From positions 6,233,001 through 6,297,000 of the forward strand of contig NZ_CP017641.1 in assembly GCF_001983935.1 (NCBI RefSeq): a stretch of 64,000 bases of DNA, read 5' to 3'. The position numbers and the translations under genes are program-made. This document shows positions 33,589-41,811 of this stretch, in pieces (within the stretch, counting starts at the first letter, position 1; the number at the start of each line of letters is the position of its first letter). This stretch comes from Fuerstiella marisgermanici (GTDB lineage Bacteria > Planctomycetota > Planctomycetia > Planctomycetales > Planctomycetaceae). The notes below the pieces were generated by a model. The model made no database searches, was not told the origin of the DNA, and saw only the letters and a program-made list of their open reading frames with translations.

Positions 33589-34233
33589 ATGAAACTCTAT
33601 GTACTCCTGACCATTTTCCCGGCAATGCTGCTGATTGGTTGCACCGGTTCCGAAGCTCCTGAAACCGATCCGGTGGACGTGGAAAACGATCTCGACGATG
33701 CGGATCACGGGATGGCCAGTGCCGACGAAGATGCGACAGCGGCGGATGGAGACAGCATCGCGCTGACACCAGATAACACCACGATTGCATTCATTGGTTC
33801 ACACGTCACCGACGAAAAGCCCGACCCCAAGGCGCGCACGGGACAGTTTGAAAAGTTTGACGGCACCGCCATCGTTGAAGGCGGTGAGCTAAAATCGCTG
33901 GAGGTGGCTATCGATACGACATCGATCACCACGGAACAGGACAAGCTGACAAATCATCTGAAAAGCCCCGACTTCTTCGACGTGAATCAGCATCCGGAAG
34001 CGTCGTTTGCGGCGACAAAAATCGAAGCGGGCGAAGCGGGCCAGGTCGTCGTCACGGGTGACCTGACGCTGCTGGGCACCACGAAAACCATTTCGTTTCC
34101 TGCCACGGTTTCTACCGAAGACGGATTGAAGCTGGATGCGGAATTCACAATTCAGCGCACGGCCTTCGGCATGGAATACGGTCCGGACAAGGTTGAGGAT
34201 GATGTGCAGATGATGGTCACAATCGGCAGCTAA
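33589..34233 (+). CDS. YceI-family lipoprotein
   Basis: A 214-residue protein with a lipoprotein signal (lipobox LIGC), a 40-residue acidic linker (DPVDVENDLDDADHGMASADED), and a YceI domain: TTIAFIGSHVTD, GQFEKFDGTAIVEGG, VAIDTTSITTEQDKLTNHLKSPDFFDVNQHPEASF, GDLTLLGTTKTISFPA and FTIQRTAFGMEY. YceI proteins are periplasmic lipocalin-like proteins that bind polyisoprenoids. AAGGAT lies a good distance before the ATG. The next gene, for a membrane protein, begins 3 bp after the stop, which implies co-translation and perhaps a shared lipid-related role. Confidence 0.93.
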   Translation: MKLYVLLTIFPAMLLIGCTGSEAPETDPVDVENDLDDADHGMASADEDATAADGDSIALTPDNTTIAFIGSHVTDEKPDPKARTGQFEKFDGTAIVEGGELKSLEVAIDTTSITTEQDKLTNHLKSPDFFDVNQHPEASFAATKIEAGEAGQVVVTGDLTLLGTTKTISFPATVSTEDGLKLDAEFTIQRTAFGMEYGPDKVEDDVQMMVTIGS

Positions 34234-34236
34234 GTC

Positions 34237-35082
34237 GTGCCATTTACATTCAATGATCTCGCCTATGGATTTGCCGTACCCGCAGTCGTCTCGGCGGTTG
34301 TGCTGCTCGTCTTCTGCCGCATGCTTTCGGAAAAAGTCAGCCGTGCGACTGCGGCTCCACTGGCTCTGACGGCCGGTTTCCTTACCGGGTACTGGCTTCT
34401 GGAACTCGGGCCCTATATTCCCGAAGTCTACCGCGAATGGCTGCCGTACACGGTTCTGGCAGCCGGCGTTGCCTCAGCAATCCCGCAGCGACATCTACCG
34501 ATGCGCATCGCGATTGCGGCAGCGGTCGCCGGATTCGCGGCATGGCAACTGGTGCCGGGCTGGGAACATCTGGAACCGTCTGCCGCCACGCACCGCATCG
34601 CATGGCTCGTTCTTGTGATCCCGGTGCTGCTGGCTCTGGAACCTTCAACGCAACACACGCCGAGCTGGCTGGTTTCGGTCGTGTTGGGAATGACGATGGT
34701 CGCCGCATCGGTCGTACTGCTGTTGTCGGGAAGTTTGCTGTTCTGCCAAGTCGCCGGCTGCGGAGCCGGGGCACTCGTGGGCATGGGACTTCTTACCGCG
34801 TGTAAACGGCACGATCAAACCTTCGAAGGTCTCGCCCTGCCGTTTACGATTCTACTGGCGGGCATCCTGCTGATCGGTCGAGTGGAATCCTTCAGCGAGG
34901 TTCCACTGATCAGCTATTTACTGCTTCCCGCGGCTCCGCTGATGTTGTGCATTTTCGTCACCGGACCGCTGTCGCGGTTTAGCGGTTTCAAAGCACTGGC
35001 CCTACCGCTCATCCTGCCAGGAGTTGTGTGCGCCGTAGCCGTGATTGCTGCGGTGGTTGCGGAATACGGCCCGGCGGAATGA
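34237..35082 (+). CDS. Polytopic membrane protein of unknown function
   Basis: A 281-residue, very hydrophobic protein starting at GTG 34237, 3 bp after the YceI stop. About eight to nine predicted membrane helices span it (for example VPAVVSAVVLLVFCRML, YTVLAAGVASAIP, ISYLLLPAAPLMLCIFV and VVCAVAVIAAVVA near the end). There are no catalytic motifs and no recognised family. The tight spacing suggests it works with, or is at least expressed with, the YceI lipoprotein. The absence of an ATG at the start is the only oddity. Confidence 0.75.
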   Translation: MPFTFNDLAYGFAVPAVVSAVVLLVFCRMLSEKVSRATAAPLALTAGFLTGYWLLELGPYIPEVYREWLPYTVLAAGVASAIPQRHLPMRIAIAAAVAGFAAWQLVPGWEHLEPSAATHRIAWLVLVIPVLLALEPSTQHTPSWLVSVVLGMTMVAASVVLLLSGSLLFCQVAGCGAGALVGMGLLTACKRHDQTFEGLALPFTILLAGILLIGRVESFSEVPLISYLLLPAAPLMLCIFVTGPLSRFSGFKALALPLILPGVVCAVAVIAAVVAEYGPAE

Positions 35083-35151
35083 GTTGATTCGGCCGGACGA
35101 ACTTTCAGGTTTGGGGAACAGGGTACCGATGTTTATTCTGGTCCTAATTGG

Positions 35152-35910
35152 ATGGAGTCTGCTTTGTCGCCAATCGTGATTGTGATTCACGAACTGGGGC
35201 ACACGCTGATGGCGCTGGCGGTACGATTTAGAGTTTTTCGAATACAGCTTGGAATCGGTGACGAAGTTTTCAGTTTTCAGATTGGCGAGACGCTGGTTTC
35301 GTTTGGCCGGAGCTACGGCGGTCGCGTATGGGCAGCGCCGTGGACGCTCGATGGTTGGAAGTGGCGGAAGGCAATGATCAGCATCGCGGGACCGGGACTG
35401 TGCGTCGTCGTCGGCGTGGTGGCAATCGTCTTTGGGCTGATGTTTGAGAATCCCGTCAAGGTCAAGGCGGCGAGCGTTCTGTTTGGGATGATTAACATTG
35501 GTCAGCTAAGGAGCTTCATCCCCGACGACAACCGGCCAACCGATGGAGGGAATCTACTGGTCGCGCTGCGAGCAACGCCCGACGTTGTTCGTGCGACGGC
35601 CATGGCGGCATGGGCAGAAGAAGCATCGCAGCTCGTCGAACGCGGCCACCCCGTTGCGGTGGAGCGGGCTAGAAGATGCTTTGACCTTGCGCCTGAGCAT
35701 CCCAATGCCACCCTTCTTCTAGCTGCGGCACTAATGAATGATGGGGCTTTCGTCGACGCGAAACACCATTTTGAGCTTGGCTTGAAGCTGTTCTCTGCCG
35801 CTGATTTGGAGATCAATGCAGATCAAAAAGCTGAAGGAGAATCGGCGATTCAAGAAGCCATCAAGGAATGTGAAGCCGAGCTGGCGAAGGCAGCGTTGCC
35901 GCAATTATGA
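35152..35910 (+). CDS. M50-like site-2 metallopeptidase with C-terminal TPR-like region, possible 5' frameshift
   Basis: A 252-residue open frame with the zinc motif HELGH in VIVIHELGHTLMAL, a membrane helix (KAMISIAGPGLCVVVGVVAIVFGLMF), and DNRPTDGGNLL, where the Asp is the usual third metal ligand of M50 proteases. A C-terminal helical part of about 110 residues (RARRCFDLAPEHPNATLLLAAALMNDGAFVDA) looks TPR-like. No ribosome binding site precedes ATG 35152. Instead an ATG at 35129, behind GGGAACAGGG, opens a hydrophobic frame (MFILVLIGWSLLC) that stops 15 codons later, in frame -1 relative to the protease. A frameshift or sequencing error near 35160 is likely; otherwise the protein starts at 35152. 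Confidence 0.65.
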   Translation: MESALSPIVIVIHELGHTLMALAVRFRVFRIQLGIGDEVFSFQIGETLVSFGRSYGGRVWAAPWTLDGWKWRKAMISIAGPGLCVVVGVVAIVFGLMFENPVKVKAASVLFGMINIGQLRSFIPDDNRPTDGGNLLVALRATPDVVRATAMAAWAEEASQLVERGHPVAVERARRCFDLAPEHPNATLLLAAALMNDGAFVDAKHHFELGLKLFSAADLEINADQKAEGESAIQEAIKECEAELAKAALPQL

Positions 35911-35931
35911 CCGAGATCGGTTTCGCCGCAG

Positions 35932-38268
35932 CTAATTGAGAACCGCCGCATCTTCCGCCAACAGTCGAGCCGACTCCAGCAGCGCTTCAATATCCGATTG
36001 CAGCGACTTCGCAAGGCTTAGCACGAAGGCGAAACCGACGGCTCCCAGCACGCTGAATACCTGCAACGGAAATTTGCTGGCGGCGGTGTCCTGAGTCGAA
36101 AGCAGGATCATCATGCCAACGGCCGGAACGCCGCCAGCGAGGTACAGCGACCAGATGGATTGTTCCGACAGGCGATGGAGTTCTGACTGGTCCTGTGCCG
36201 TTAGCTGTCCGTTGCGAATGAGTGCGGGAATGAAGGCTCGAATGGCCAACGTTGCCGTCAGGAAGAATGGGTACGCCGCCGCGACAAGTCCGCACACCAA
36301 CAGCGACACAAAAAAGTGAGCCTGCCATTTTAAGTCCATCCCCTCCGCCGCGTTCAGTGCGATGGGATAAGCCATGCCAGCGATGATCCATTCTGAAATG
36401 CCGAGAATCGTGACGAAGCGACTGTAGCGCAGTGTGCGAACTCGAATGCTCGACAATGAGCCTTCATCACCAGAGTTTGCGGGCACGGAGGACGCCGTTG
36501 TGGCTGGGAGCCCTGACCGCGTGTTCCGCTTTCGGACGCGATTCACAATCGGGCGTGTAAACCAGATGCAGCAGGCGAATCCGATCGAAAATGCGACCAC
36601 GTTGATCGCGATTACGAAACGTGTGAAGACGGGTTCCGCTTCTGCCGAAAGCTGCTTAACGATGGCTCGTTCGTTATAGACATAGTTGAACATCGCGGCC
36701 GGCACGTGAGGAAAGATGGCGGCGAAGAGCAGGGCAGCCAACGGCCAGGCAATTGCCAGACGTCGCCAGCCCGCCTGGCTGCAGTGCATCAATTGAGCGA
36801 CTCGCGGTTGCAGGCACAGGCCCAGTTCGCGTGCGACTTCGTTGGCCGTTTGATAGCGGTCGTCCGGGTCTGGAGCCAGACACCGACTCAGAATTCGAAA
36901 TAGCTGCTGTTCGACCGCATTCGCAGAACGCTCAGGTGGTTCACTGCCGCCGTCATGCCGCAATTTGATCATTCCCGACAGCATGTCCGACATACTTCCG
37001 CCGATCGCTTCGTCGTCGAACGGGCGTTTGCCATAGAACAGTTCCCATAGCAGCACGCCCAGCGAAAACACGTCCGCGCGGGCGTCGAGGTCTTCCGGCT
37101 TTGTCGCGTGTGTCGGGTCGAAGGCCTGAAGTTGTTCAGGCGACATGTAGGCCAGACTGCCGCCGAAGTACGCGGCTGGAGTTGCTCCTTCGGTGGCCGA
37201 ACTAAAGCTGATGTTGAAGTCCGCCAGCTTTGCGGCTCCATTGGCTTCCAGTAAGACGTTGGCCGGCTTAATGTCGCGATGCAGAATGCCGCGACCGTGA
37301 GCGTAGTGCAGAGCATGAGCCAGTTCCATGCCCAGCTGGCAGGTGACTTCACTCCATGGCTTATCCGCGATGCCACCCTTCAGAGGGATACTCTGAGCCG
37401 ACAGCACGCCCGTTTTTTCGACGGCAGCGGCGATGCATTCTGCCACGATGCGACCAGTTTTGAGCTCCGCAGAATTCGCCGTTTTAATGACAGCCTGCAA
37501 TGTTCCGCCAGCCGCAAACTGCATGTACAGCAGCCGTAGATTTTGTTCCGGCAGGCGGGTTTGATCGTGAACTCGAACGATGTGCGGATGATCGAGCTGA
37601 GCCAGCGTTTGGCCTTCACTGCCTCGGTCGCCGGAAATTTTCAATGCCACAAGCCGCTGCATGGATTCCTGGCGAGCAAGAAACACACTGCCGAACGCGC
37701 CGGCACCCAGCGCCGACATCAAATAGAAGTCGCCCACCCGTTCGCCGGGTTGAAAGGCTTCCGTCAACGTCGTGCCGGACGGTTCCATATTGCTGGTCGA
37801 TTCCAGCTGAAACAACTGACCAATCTCAGCCGCCTTGTCCGGGAAACGTTTCAGGCAATCCTGACCGCTGACGGATTCGCCCGCAGCCCGACGAATGTGA
37901 AACTCTTCGTGAATCAACTCCGCCGGCATGCCATCGGGCTGGCCCAGTTCCGGGTGTTCGGCAAGGTAGTCTTCCAACCGAAGCGCTGCGCCGTCGCTGT
38001 TGTGGCGGTATTCCAGATCGACTTTGATCAGCTCGATCAATGTCATCCGACGCAGCGCGATGTCATCGTGCGGCAAATGTTCATTCAGCAGCGGCCCGAA
38101 TCCATCCGCTTCCCATGCCTCAAGAAAACTCTCCACATAACTGCCGAGCCGGTCCCAGTCGACAGCATCGACACCGTCGGAACTGCTCGCCTGAGACGTC
38201 GGCTGATGCGTGTCGTGCTGGCTGTCAGGCTGATCGCTGGAAGGACTCATGAATGGTTTGGCCGTCAT
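35932..38268 (-). CDS. Transmembrane serine/threonine protein kinase
   Basis: A 778-residue kinase of the PknB type. Residues 1-175 are a hydrophilic N-terminal region. The kinase domain (about 180-460) has the Gly loop GAGAFGSVFL, the Lys of LVALKIS, HRDIKPANVLL near residue 330, and SPEQL. The metal-binding DFG is DFN (LADFNISF), with the Asp retained. The C-terminal third carries several membrane helices (LAIAWPLAALLFAAIFPHVPAA, FVIAINVVAFSIGFACCIWF, WSLYLAGGVPAVGMMILLS). ATG 38268 is used; 38250 is also possible, and the longer frame to 38424 overlaps the sigma-factor gene and is rejected. It is divergent from the ECF sigma gene with a 72-bp gap, an arrangement common in planctomycetes. 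Confidence 0.92.
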   Translation of the reverse strand: MTAKPFMSPSSDQPDSQHDTHQPTSQASSSDGVDAVDWDRLGSYVESFLEAWEADGFGPLLNEHLPHDDIALRRMTLIELIKVDLEYRHNSDGAALRLEDYLAEHPELGQPDGMPAELIHEEFHIRRAAGESVSGQDCLKRFPDKAAEIGQLFQLESTSNMEPSGTTLTEAFQPGERVGDFYLMSALGAGAFGSVFLARQESMQRLVALKISGDRGSEGQTLAQLDHPHIVRVHDQTRLPEQNLRLLYMQFAAGGTLQAVIKTANSAELKTGRIVAECIAAAVEKTGVLSAQSIPLKGGIADKPWSEVTCQLGMELAHALHYAHGRGILHRDIKPANVLLEANGAAKLADFNISFSSATEGATPAAYFGGSLAYMSPEQLQAFDPTHATKPEDLDARADVFSLGVLLWELFYGKRPFDDEAIGGSMSDMLSGMIKLRHDGGSEPPERSANAVEQQLFRILSRCLAPDPDDRYQTANEVARELGLCLQPRVAQLMHCSQAGWRRLAIAWPLAALLFAAIFPHVPAAMFNYVYNERAIVKQLSAEAEPVFTRFVIAINVVAFSIGFACCIWFTRPIVNRVRKRNTRSGLPATTASSVPANSGDEGSLSSIRVRTLRYSRFVTILGISEWIIAGMAYPIALNAAEGMDLKWQAHFFVSLLVCGLVAAAYPFFLTATLAIRAFIPALIRNGQLTAQDQSELHRLSEQSIWSLYLAGGVPAVGMMILLSTQDTAASKFPLQVFSVLGAVGFAFVLSLAKSLQSDIEALLESARLLAEDAAVLN

Positions 38269-38340
38269 CAGTTTTTTTGGGTCGGCGGGAAGGATACCAT
38301 AACTGCCAGCCACATCAGTTGAAGCACAGGACACTCTAAA

Positions 38341-38949
38341 ATGCACGAAGACGACCCGGAACTCCTGAAGGGAATCAGCGAAGGCAGCGTCGACGCACTG
38401 GCTGCTTTTCTGAATGTCAACCAAAAGCAGCTAATGGCGTTTATCAGCCGGCGACTCGGCGAATCGCTGCGGAAAAAAGTCGAAGTCGAAGACATCTTTC
38501 AGGAAGTCAGTGCCGAAGCGATAAAGACCCTCACCCCGGAATGGCCGGGCGACCGTGAGCCGTTTTCCTGGCTGTGCCATCTGTCCGAACGCAAAATCGT
38601 GGACGCTCATCGTCATTTCTTTGATGCTCAAAAACGAGACGCCGGCAAAGAACGAGCACTGGAAGCAAAGTCGCCGGGCGGACAGGAGATCGGTTTCGTC
38701 AATATGCTGGTCAAAAGCATGACGACACCCAGCGCGGCGTTTTCGCGAAACGCTCGAGAAGTGCGTCTGCAGGAAGCCATGCTGCAACTCAAAGACGAGC
38801 AGCGCGAAGCAATCCGGCTGAAGTACATTGAAAACAAGCCGTCCAAAGAAATCGCGGACTTGCTTGGGAAGTCCGACGCCGCCGTGCGAGTGATGCTGAC
38901 TCGCACGATGAAGCAATTGCATGAGATTTTGGCCGATGCGGAAGGGTAG
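38341..38949 (+). CDS. ECF-type RNA polymerase sigma factor
   Basis: A 202-residue sigma-70 family protein with only regions 2 and 4. Region 2 runs from about residue 20 to 95 (VEVEDIFQEVSAEAI, FSWLCHLSERKIVDAHRHFF). Region 4 lies at about 140-195 (LKDEQREAIRLKYIENKPSKEIADLLGKSDAAVRVMLTRTMKQL), a helix-turn-helix that recognises the -35 element. The linker is long, as in the planctomycetal ECF groups linked to Ser/Thr kinases. It is divergent from the kinase gene. Two genes downstream share a candidate ECF promoter (39107-39132 and 40432-40457), making this factor the natural candidate to drive them. Confidence 0.93.
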   Translation: MHEDDPELLKGISEGSVDALAAFLNVNQKQLMAFISRRLGESLRKKVEVEDIFQEVSAEAIKTLTPEWPGDREPFSWLCHLSERKIVDAHRHFFDAQKRDAGKERALEAKSPGGQEIGFVNMLVKSMTTPSAAFSRNAREVRLQEAMLQLKDEQREAIRLKYIENKPSKEIADLLGKSDAAVRVMLTRTMKQLHEILADAEG

Positions 38950-38967
38950 CTTCGCGTAATTGCTTCC

Positions 38968-39036
38968 ACGTAGACGAGTCTCTCCGAGACTCGAAAGCTG
39001 GCGGCAATCAAAGTCTCGGAGAGACGCTGCTACGTG
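38968..39036. repeat. Short inverted-repeat element downstream of the sigma-factor gene
   Basis: Two 25-bp arms, CACGTAG-NNNN-GTCTCTCCGAGACT and its reverse complement, flank about 19 bp. Within each arm GTCTCTCCGAGAC is itself nearly palindromic. It lies 18 bp after the sigma stop codon. It could act as a transcript-end hairpin or be a non-autonomous repeat; no T-tract is present. Confidence 0.7.
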
Positions 39037-39106
39037 TACGTGGGCTGCATGTGCGAAGCGGCCGTTCGCTGGTTTGCCGCCGATAGCCGTCTTCGTACTT
39101 TTCTTC

Positions 39107-39132
39107 TGTAACAAATCTGCAACCAGCACGCT
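39107..39132 (+). promoter_or_regulatory. Candidate ECF-type promoter upstream of the 39205 gene
   Basis: TGTAAC (39107-39112, within CTGTAACAAAT), a 16-bp spacer, then CGCT (39129-39132). The same 11-bp word and the same spacing to CGCT occur upstream of the protease gene at 40432-40457. In both cases the -35 word is about 98-100 bp before the start codon. ECF promoters generally have an AAC-containing -35 and a CG-containing -10, which this pair fits. Confidence 0.55.
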
Positions 39133-39204
39133 TCGGTGAATGGAGCGTCGAGAATCCGTCGGCGCGTGTTCTGAGAATCAACTCAGCCGTTCACAGGTGC
39201 TGCC

Positions 39205-40101
39205 ATGTTTAAGTCCACGATTTCGCTTGCCATAGTCTTTGTTTCCGTGACCAGCGTTGCGTTTGCAGACGGAGACGACCTGTTTTCCAGCGTTCGCACG
39301 AAGTCTGTCTTCGAAAGCTCACCAGGACCGTCATCCGCGACCAATCCTGCCAATCTGCTGGCGAAGCGAATCACCAAAGCCGCCGAACTGCGTGAATTAC
39401 TGAAGTCAGCGGGCTTCGATGGGAAGGTGGCTGGCAGCCGCAGCGCAGCGGCTCAGAAGGATCTCAATCCATGGGAATTTCCTGTTCTGGCAGCCATTTC
39501 CGAAGATGAGGACCACATCACCATCATGCTGGGCCTTCAAACCATCGAAGACAGCAGCCAGCTTTCCGCTGACACGTTGCTGAAGATGATGCAGGTCAAC
39601 CAACAGGAGGCTCCCGCTGTATTCGGTTACAGCAAGATCCGCAAACGCACAGAACTGTATTGCGTTCTTAGGAACAACGGTGTGACCGGACGAATCCTGA
39701 GGGACGAAATCAACCGCATGGCGACCGTTGCAAAGCGACATGAAGCGATTTGGGATCATTCAGAAGCACCGTCCACCACGCAGCAGCAAGCCCCAACCAC
39801 GCCACCGGCAGAAAAAACGCTGGTTGCCAACGCGACCAGCCTTGTCGGCAAGTGGTCTGCCGCTCGGTCAGCGACTGAGGCGTTTGCGATCGCATTCTCG
39901 GCGGATGGGCAGTTCAATTTGGTCTTCGTCAACAACGGCAAGCAGACGAAATCCAGCGGCAATTTCGCAATCGTGTCCGGCGTCCTCACGATGACTGGCA
40001 CTGACGGTATGAAGCTGTTCGGCACCATTAAAATGACGTCCGCCACGACGTTCACATTCACACCTGATAAGACAAAAGCACTGGCCTTCACGAAGGCGTG
40101 A
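39205..40101 (+). CDS. Exported protein with C-terminal lipocalin-like domain
   Basis: A 298-residue protein with a signal peptide (STISLAIVFVSVTSVAFADG). The middle has a helical/beta domain (NLLAKRITKAAELRELLKSAGFDGKVAG through DHITIMLGLQTIEDSSQLSADTLLKMMQVN), reminiscent of the secretion-chaperone-like fold with alternating helix and strand. It is followed by a Pro/Gln/Thr linker (STTQQQAPTTPPAEK). The C-terminal 85 residues (LVGKWSAARSATEAFAIAFSADGQFNLVFVNNGKQTKSSGNF) look like a small lipocalin-type barrel. No enzyme motif is visible. It shares a candidate ECF promoter with the protease gene that follows, suggesting a common stress response. Confidence 0.75.
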   Translation: MFKSTISLAIVFVSVTSVAFADGDDLFSSVRTKSVFESSPGPSSATNPANLLAKRITKAAELRELLKSAGFDGKVAGSRSAAAQKDLNPWEFPVLAAISEDEDHITIMLGLQTIEDSSQLSADTLLKMMQVNQQEAPAVFGYSKIRKRTELYCVLRNNGVTGRILRDEINRMATVAKRHEAIWDHSEAPSTTQQQAPTTPPAEKTLVANATSLVGKWSAARSATEAFAIAFSADGQFNLVFVNNGKQTKSSGNFAIVSGVLTMTGTDGMKLFGTIKMTSATTFTFTPDKTKALAFTKA

Positions 40102-40135
40102 GTATGGTTTTCGCAGATGTCGATTGAAGTGGAAT

Positions 40136-40268
40136 TTGTGGCTCGACGCTCCGAGTCGAGTACGCTCGTTCAGGAAATAGCTTCCCTTGGACCTTGCTCA
40201 ACAGGTATCGACCGCTGCGGTGAGGCGCGCCGTGCTGCCCCTTCTCGACTTGGAAAGTCGAGCCACAA
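40136..40268. repeat. 133-bp element with terminal inverted repeats (MITE-like)
   Basis: The ends are TTGTGGCTCGAC at 40136-40147 and its exact complement at 40257-40268. Inner matching GTCGAG/CTCGAC words extend each arm to about 25 bp with a few mismatches (GCTCCGA versus TTTCCAA in between). The interior has no open frame of note. The element separates the 39205 gene from the promoter of the protease gene. Confidence 0.65.
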
Positions 40269-40431
40269 TGGCGGGTGCTGCCGGCACCGACGGATCAAGA
40301 ATTGCCGCTGACGCGTAGACGATTCTCTTTGCCGCTCGCAAAACACCAGCGTTTCGGGAGAAACGTTGCAATGAGGGCCAAACATCGTGGCCGCCATTCG
40401 TGGTTCGAATGTGTGTTTTTCACCTTCATCC

Positions 40432-40457
40432 TGTAACAAATTCGACGGATTCTCGCT
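40432..40457 (+). promoter_or_regulatory. Candidate ECF-type promoter upstream of the trypsin-like protease gene
   Basis: TGTAAC (40432-40437, within CTGTAACAAAT), a 16-bp spacer, then CGCT (40454-40457). The word, the spacing and the distance to the start codon match the site at 39107. The spacers themselves differ after AAAT, so the shared parts look selected rather than copied. Confidence 0.55.
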
Positions 40458-40531
40458 GAGGGATAGTGCGAAGGCGTCACCAATCGCCCGCTTTTTTGCC
40501 AACCTGAAACACATTCCCAAACGGTGATCCC

Positions 40532-41713
40532 ATGAAGTATTCAATCAAGCCACAAATCGTTCGACTCGCGGCCTGTGCGGTCGCCCTGGCTGGCCTTAGT
40601 CAATCCGCTCTGGCCGATGTCGAAATCTACAACGAAACGTTGAAGTCCACGGCGTGGGTGCTGGCCAAAACAGGCGGTTCGACGTCCAGCGGAACAGGCG
40701 TCCTGGTCAATGCAGAAAAGAAACTGCTGGTGACCAATTTTCATGTGGTCGGTGATGCTCGAGCGGCCGTGATTTTCTTCCCGGAGATGAAGGACGGCCA
40801 GCCCATCAACGATCGCAATCACTATCTCAAGAACGTTCGAAAACTTGGCATTCGCGGCCGCGTGCTGGGAGTCGATCGCAAGCGGGATCTCGCACTGGTG
40901 GAACTCGACAAACTGCCCGAAGGCACCAAAGCCATCGACATGGCTCGCAAGACGATTAGTCCGGGAGCTCAGGTCCAGTCAATCGGGAACTCCGGATCAT
41001 CCGACGCACTGTGGGTGTTCACGTCGGGAACCGTTCGGTCGGCCTATCAAAAGCAGTTTCGCACCGGCGCTGGCGAACACGACTTCAAGGTTGTCGAAAC
41101 AACTTCGCCGATCAACCCCGGCGATAGCGGTGGCCCCGTCGTCAATAGCGACGGCGAACTGGTTGCGATCGCTCAATCGATTTCACCAAAAGCTCGACTG
41201 GTCAGCTACAACGTTGACATCACAGAAGTGAAATCGTTTCTGGAAAGTCAGTGGAAGCCCGCTCCGTTGCCGATTGATGAACTTCTGGAGAAAGCCGAAC
41301 TCACGTTCACCAAACACGACAGTGGCCACATGGAAGTTTCATTCGATCAAAAGGACGAAACGAAACAGGCAGTCTTCGTCACAAAGGAAATCGAATACTA
41401 CGGCCGAGCTGACGTGCGGAAAGTATGGGCTCTGGCCGCAACGTTGAAAGAAGCGCCTGGCGTCGACGTGCTAACCCAACTGCTGCAGCAGAGTGCTCGC
41501 ACAAAAATGGGAGCGTGGACGATTGAGAAAGCGTCGAACGGCGACTACCTGGTGATCTACTGCTGCAAGCTGGACGCAACTGCGACTCCCGACGCTTTGA
41601 AGAGCACCATGGAATACGTGGCCACTCTGACCAACGTGGCGAAGAAGGATCTGATTCCGACAGAGCCCAAAGAAGATCCAACCGAAACGCTGGCGGCCTG
41701 GTTAAGCAACTAA
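40532..41713 (+). CDS. Exported trypsin-like serine protease (Deg-like, no PDZ)
   Basis: A 393-residue protein with a signal peptide (IVRLAACAVALAGLSQSALAD) and an S1C-type protease domain. The catalytic triad is visible: His in VTNFHVVGDA, Asp in RKRDLALVEL and Ser in NPGDSGGPVVN. The oxyanion region SIGNSGSSDALWVFTSGTV is also typical. No PDZ domain follows; instead there is a C-terminal domain of about 150 residues (FTKHDSGHMEVSFDQKDETKQAVFVTKE, GRADVRKVWALAATLKEAPG) of unknown fold. A role in envelope protein quality control is the family expectation. The candidate ECF promoter and the nearby sigma/kinase genes suggest stress induction. Confidence 0.9.
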   Translation: MKYSIKPQIVRLAACAVALAGLSQSALADVEIYNETLKSTAWVLAKTGGSTSSGTGVLVNAEKKLLVTNFHVVGDARAAVIFFPEMKDGQPINDRNHYLKNVRKLGIRGRVLGVDRKRDLALVELDKLPEGTKAIDMARKTISPGAQVQSIGNSGSSDALWVFTSGTVRSAYQKQFRTGAGEHDFKVVETTSPINPGDSGGPVVNSDGELVAIAQSISPKARLVSYNVDITEVKSFLESQWKPAPLPIDELLEKAELTFTKHDSGHMEVSFDQKDETKQAVFVTKEIEYYGRADVRKVWALAATLKEAPGVDVLTQLLQQSARTKMGAWTIEKASNGDYLVIYCCKLDATATPDALKSTMEYVATLTNVAKKDLIPTEPKEDPTETLAAWLSN

Positions 41714-41716
41714 TTG

Positions 41717-41811
41717 TCGGTACGCACCGACGGGCGGTTGGCGTGGCGGGCGGGTGAGCAGGGGGGAAGGCGGAAGCGCCGGCGGTGCTCCCGTTGGTCG
41801 CGGGAGGGGGG
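41717..41811 (+). repeat. Dispersed repeat family B, copy 2
   Basis: It begins CGGTACGCACCG four bases after the protease stop codon and continues with GGGCGGTTGGCGTGG, GGGCGGGTGAGC, GCGCCGGCGGTGCTCCCGTT and GGTCGC. The remainder of the 347-bp gap up to the SPFH gene holds a promoter and no gene. Confidence 0.8.

Noticed and set aside
37543-38322. 259-codon plus-strand frame inside the kinase gene
   Set aside because: It is antisense to well-conserved kinase motifs and has no domain of its own.
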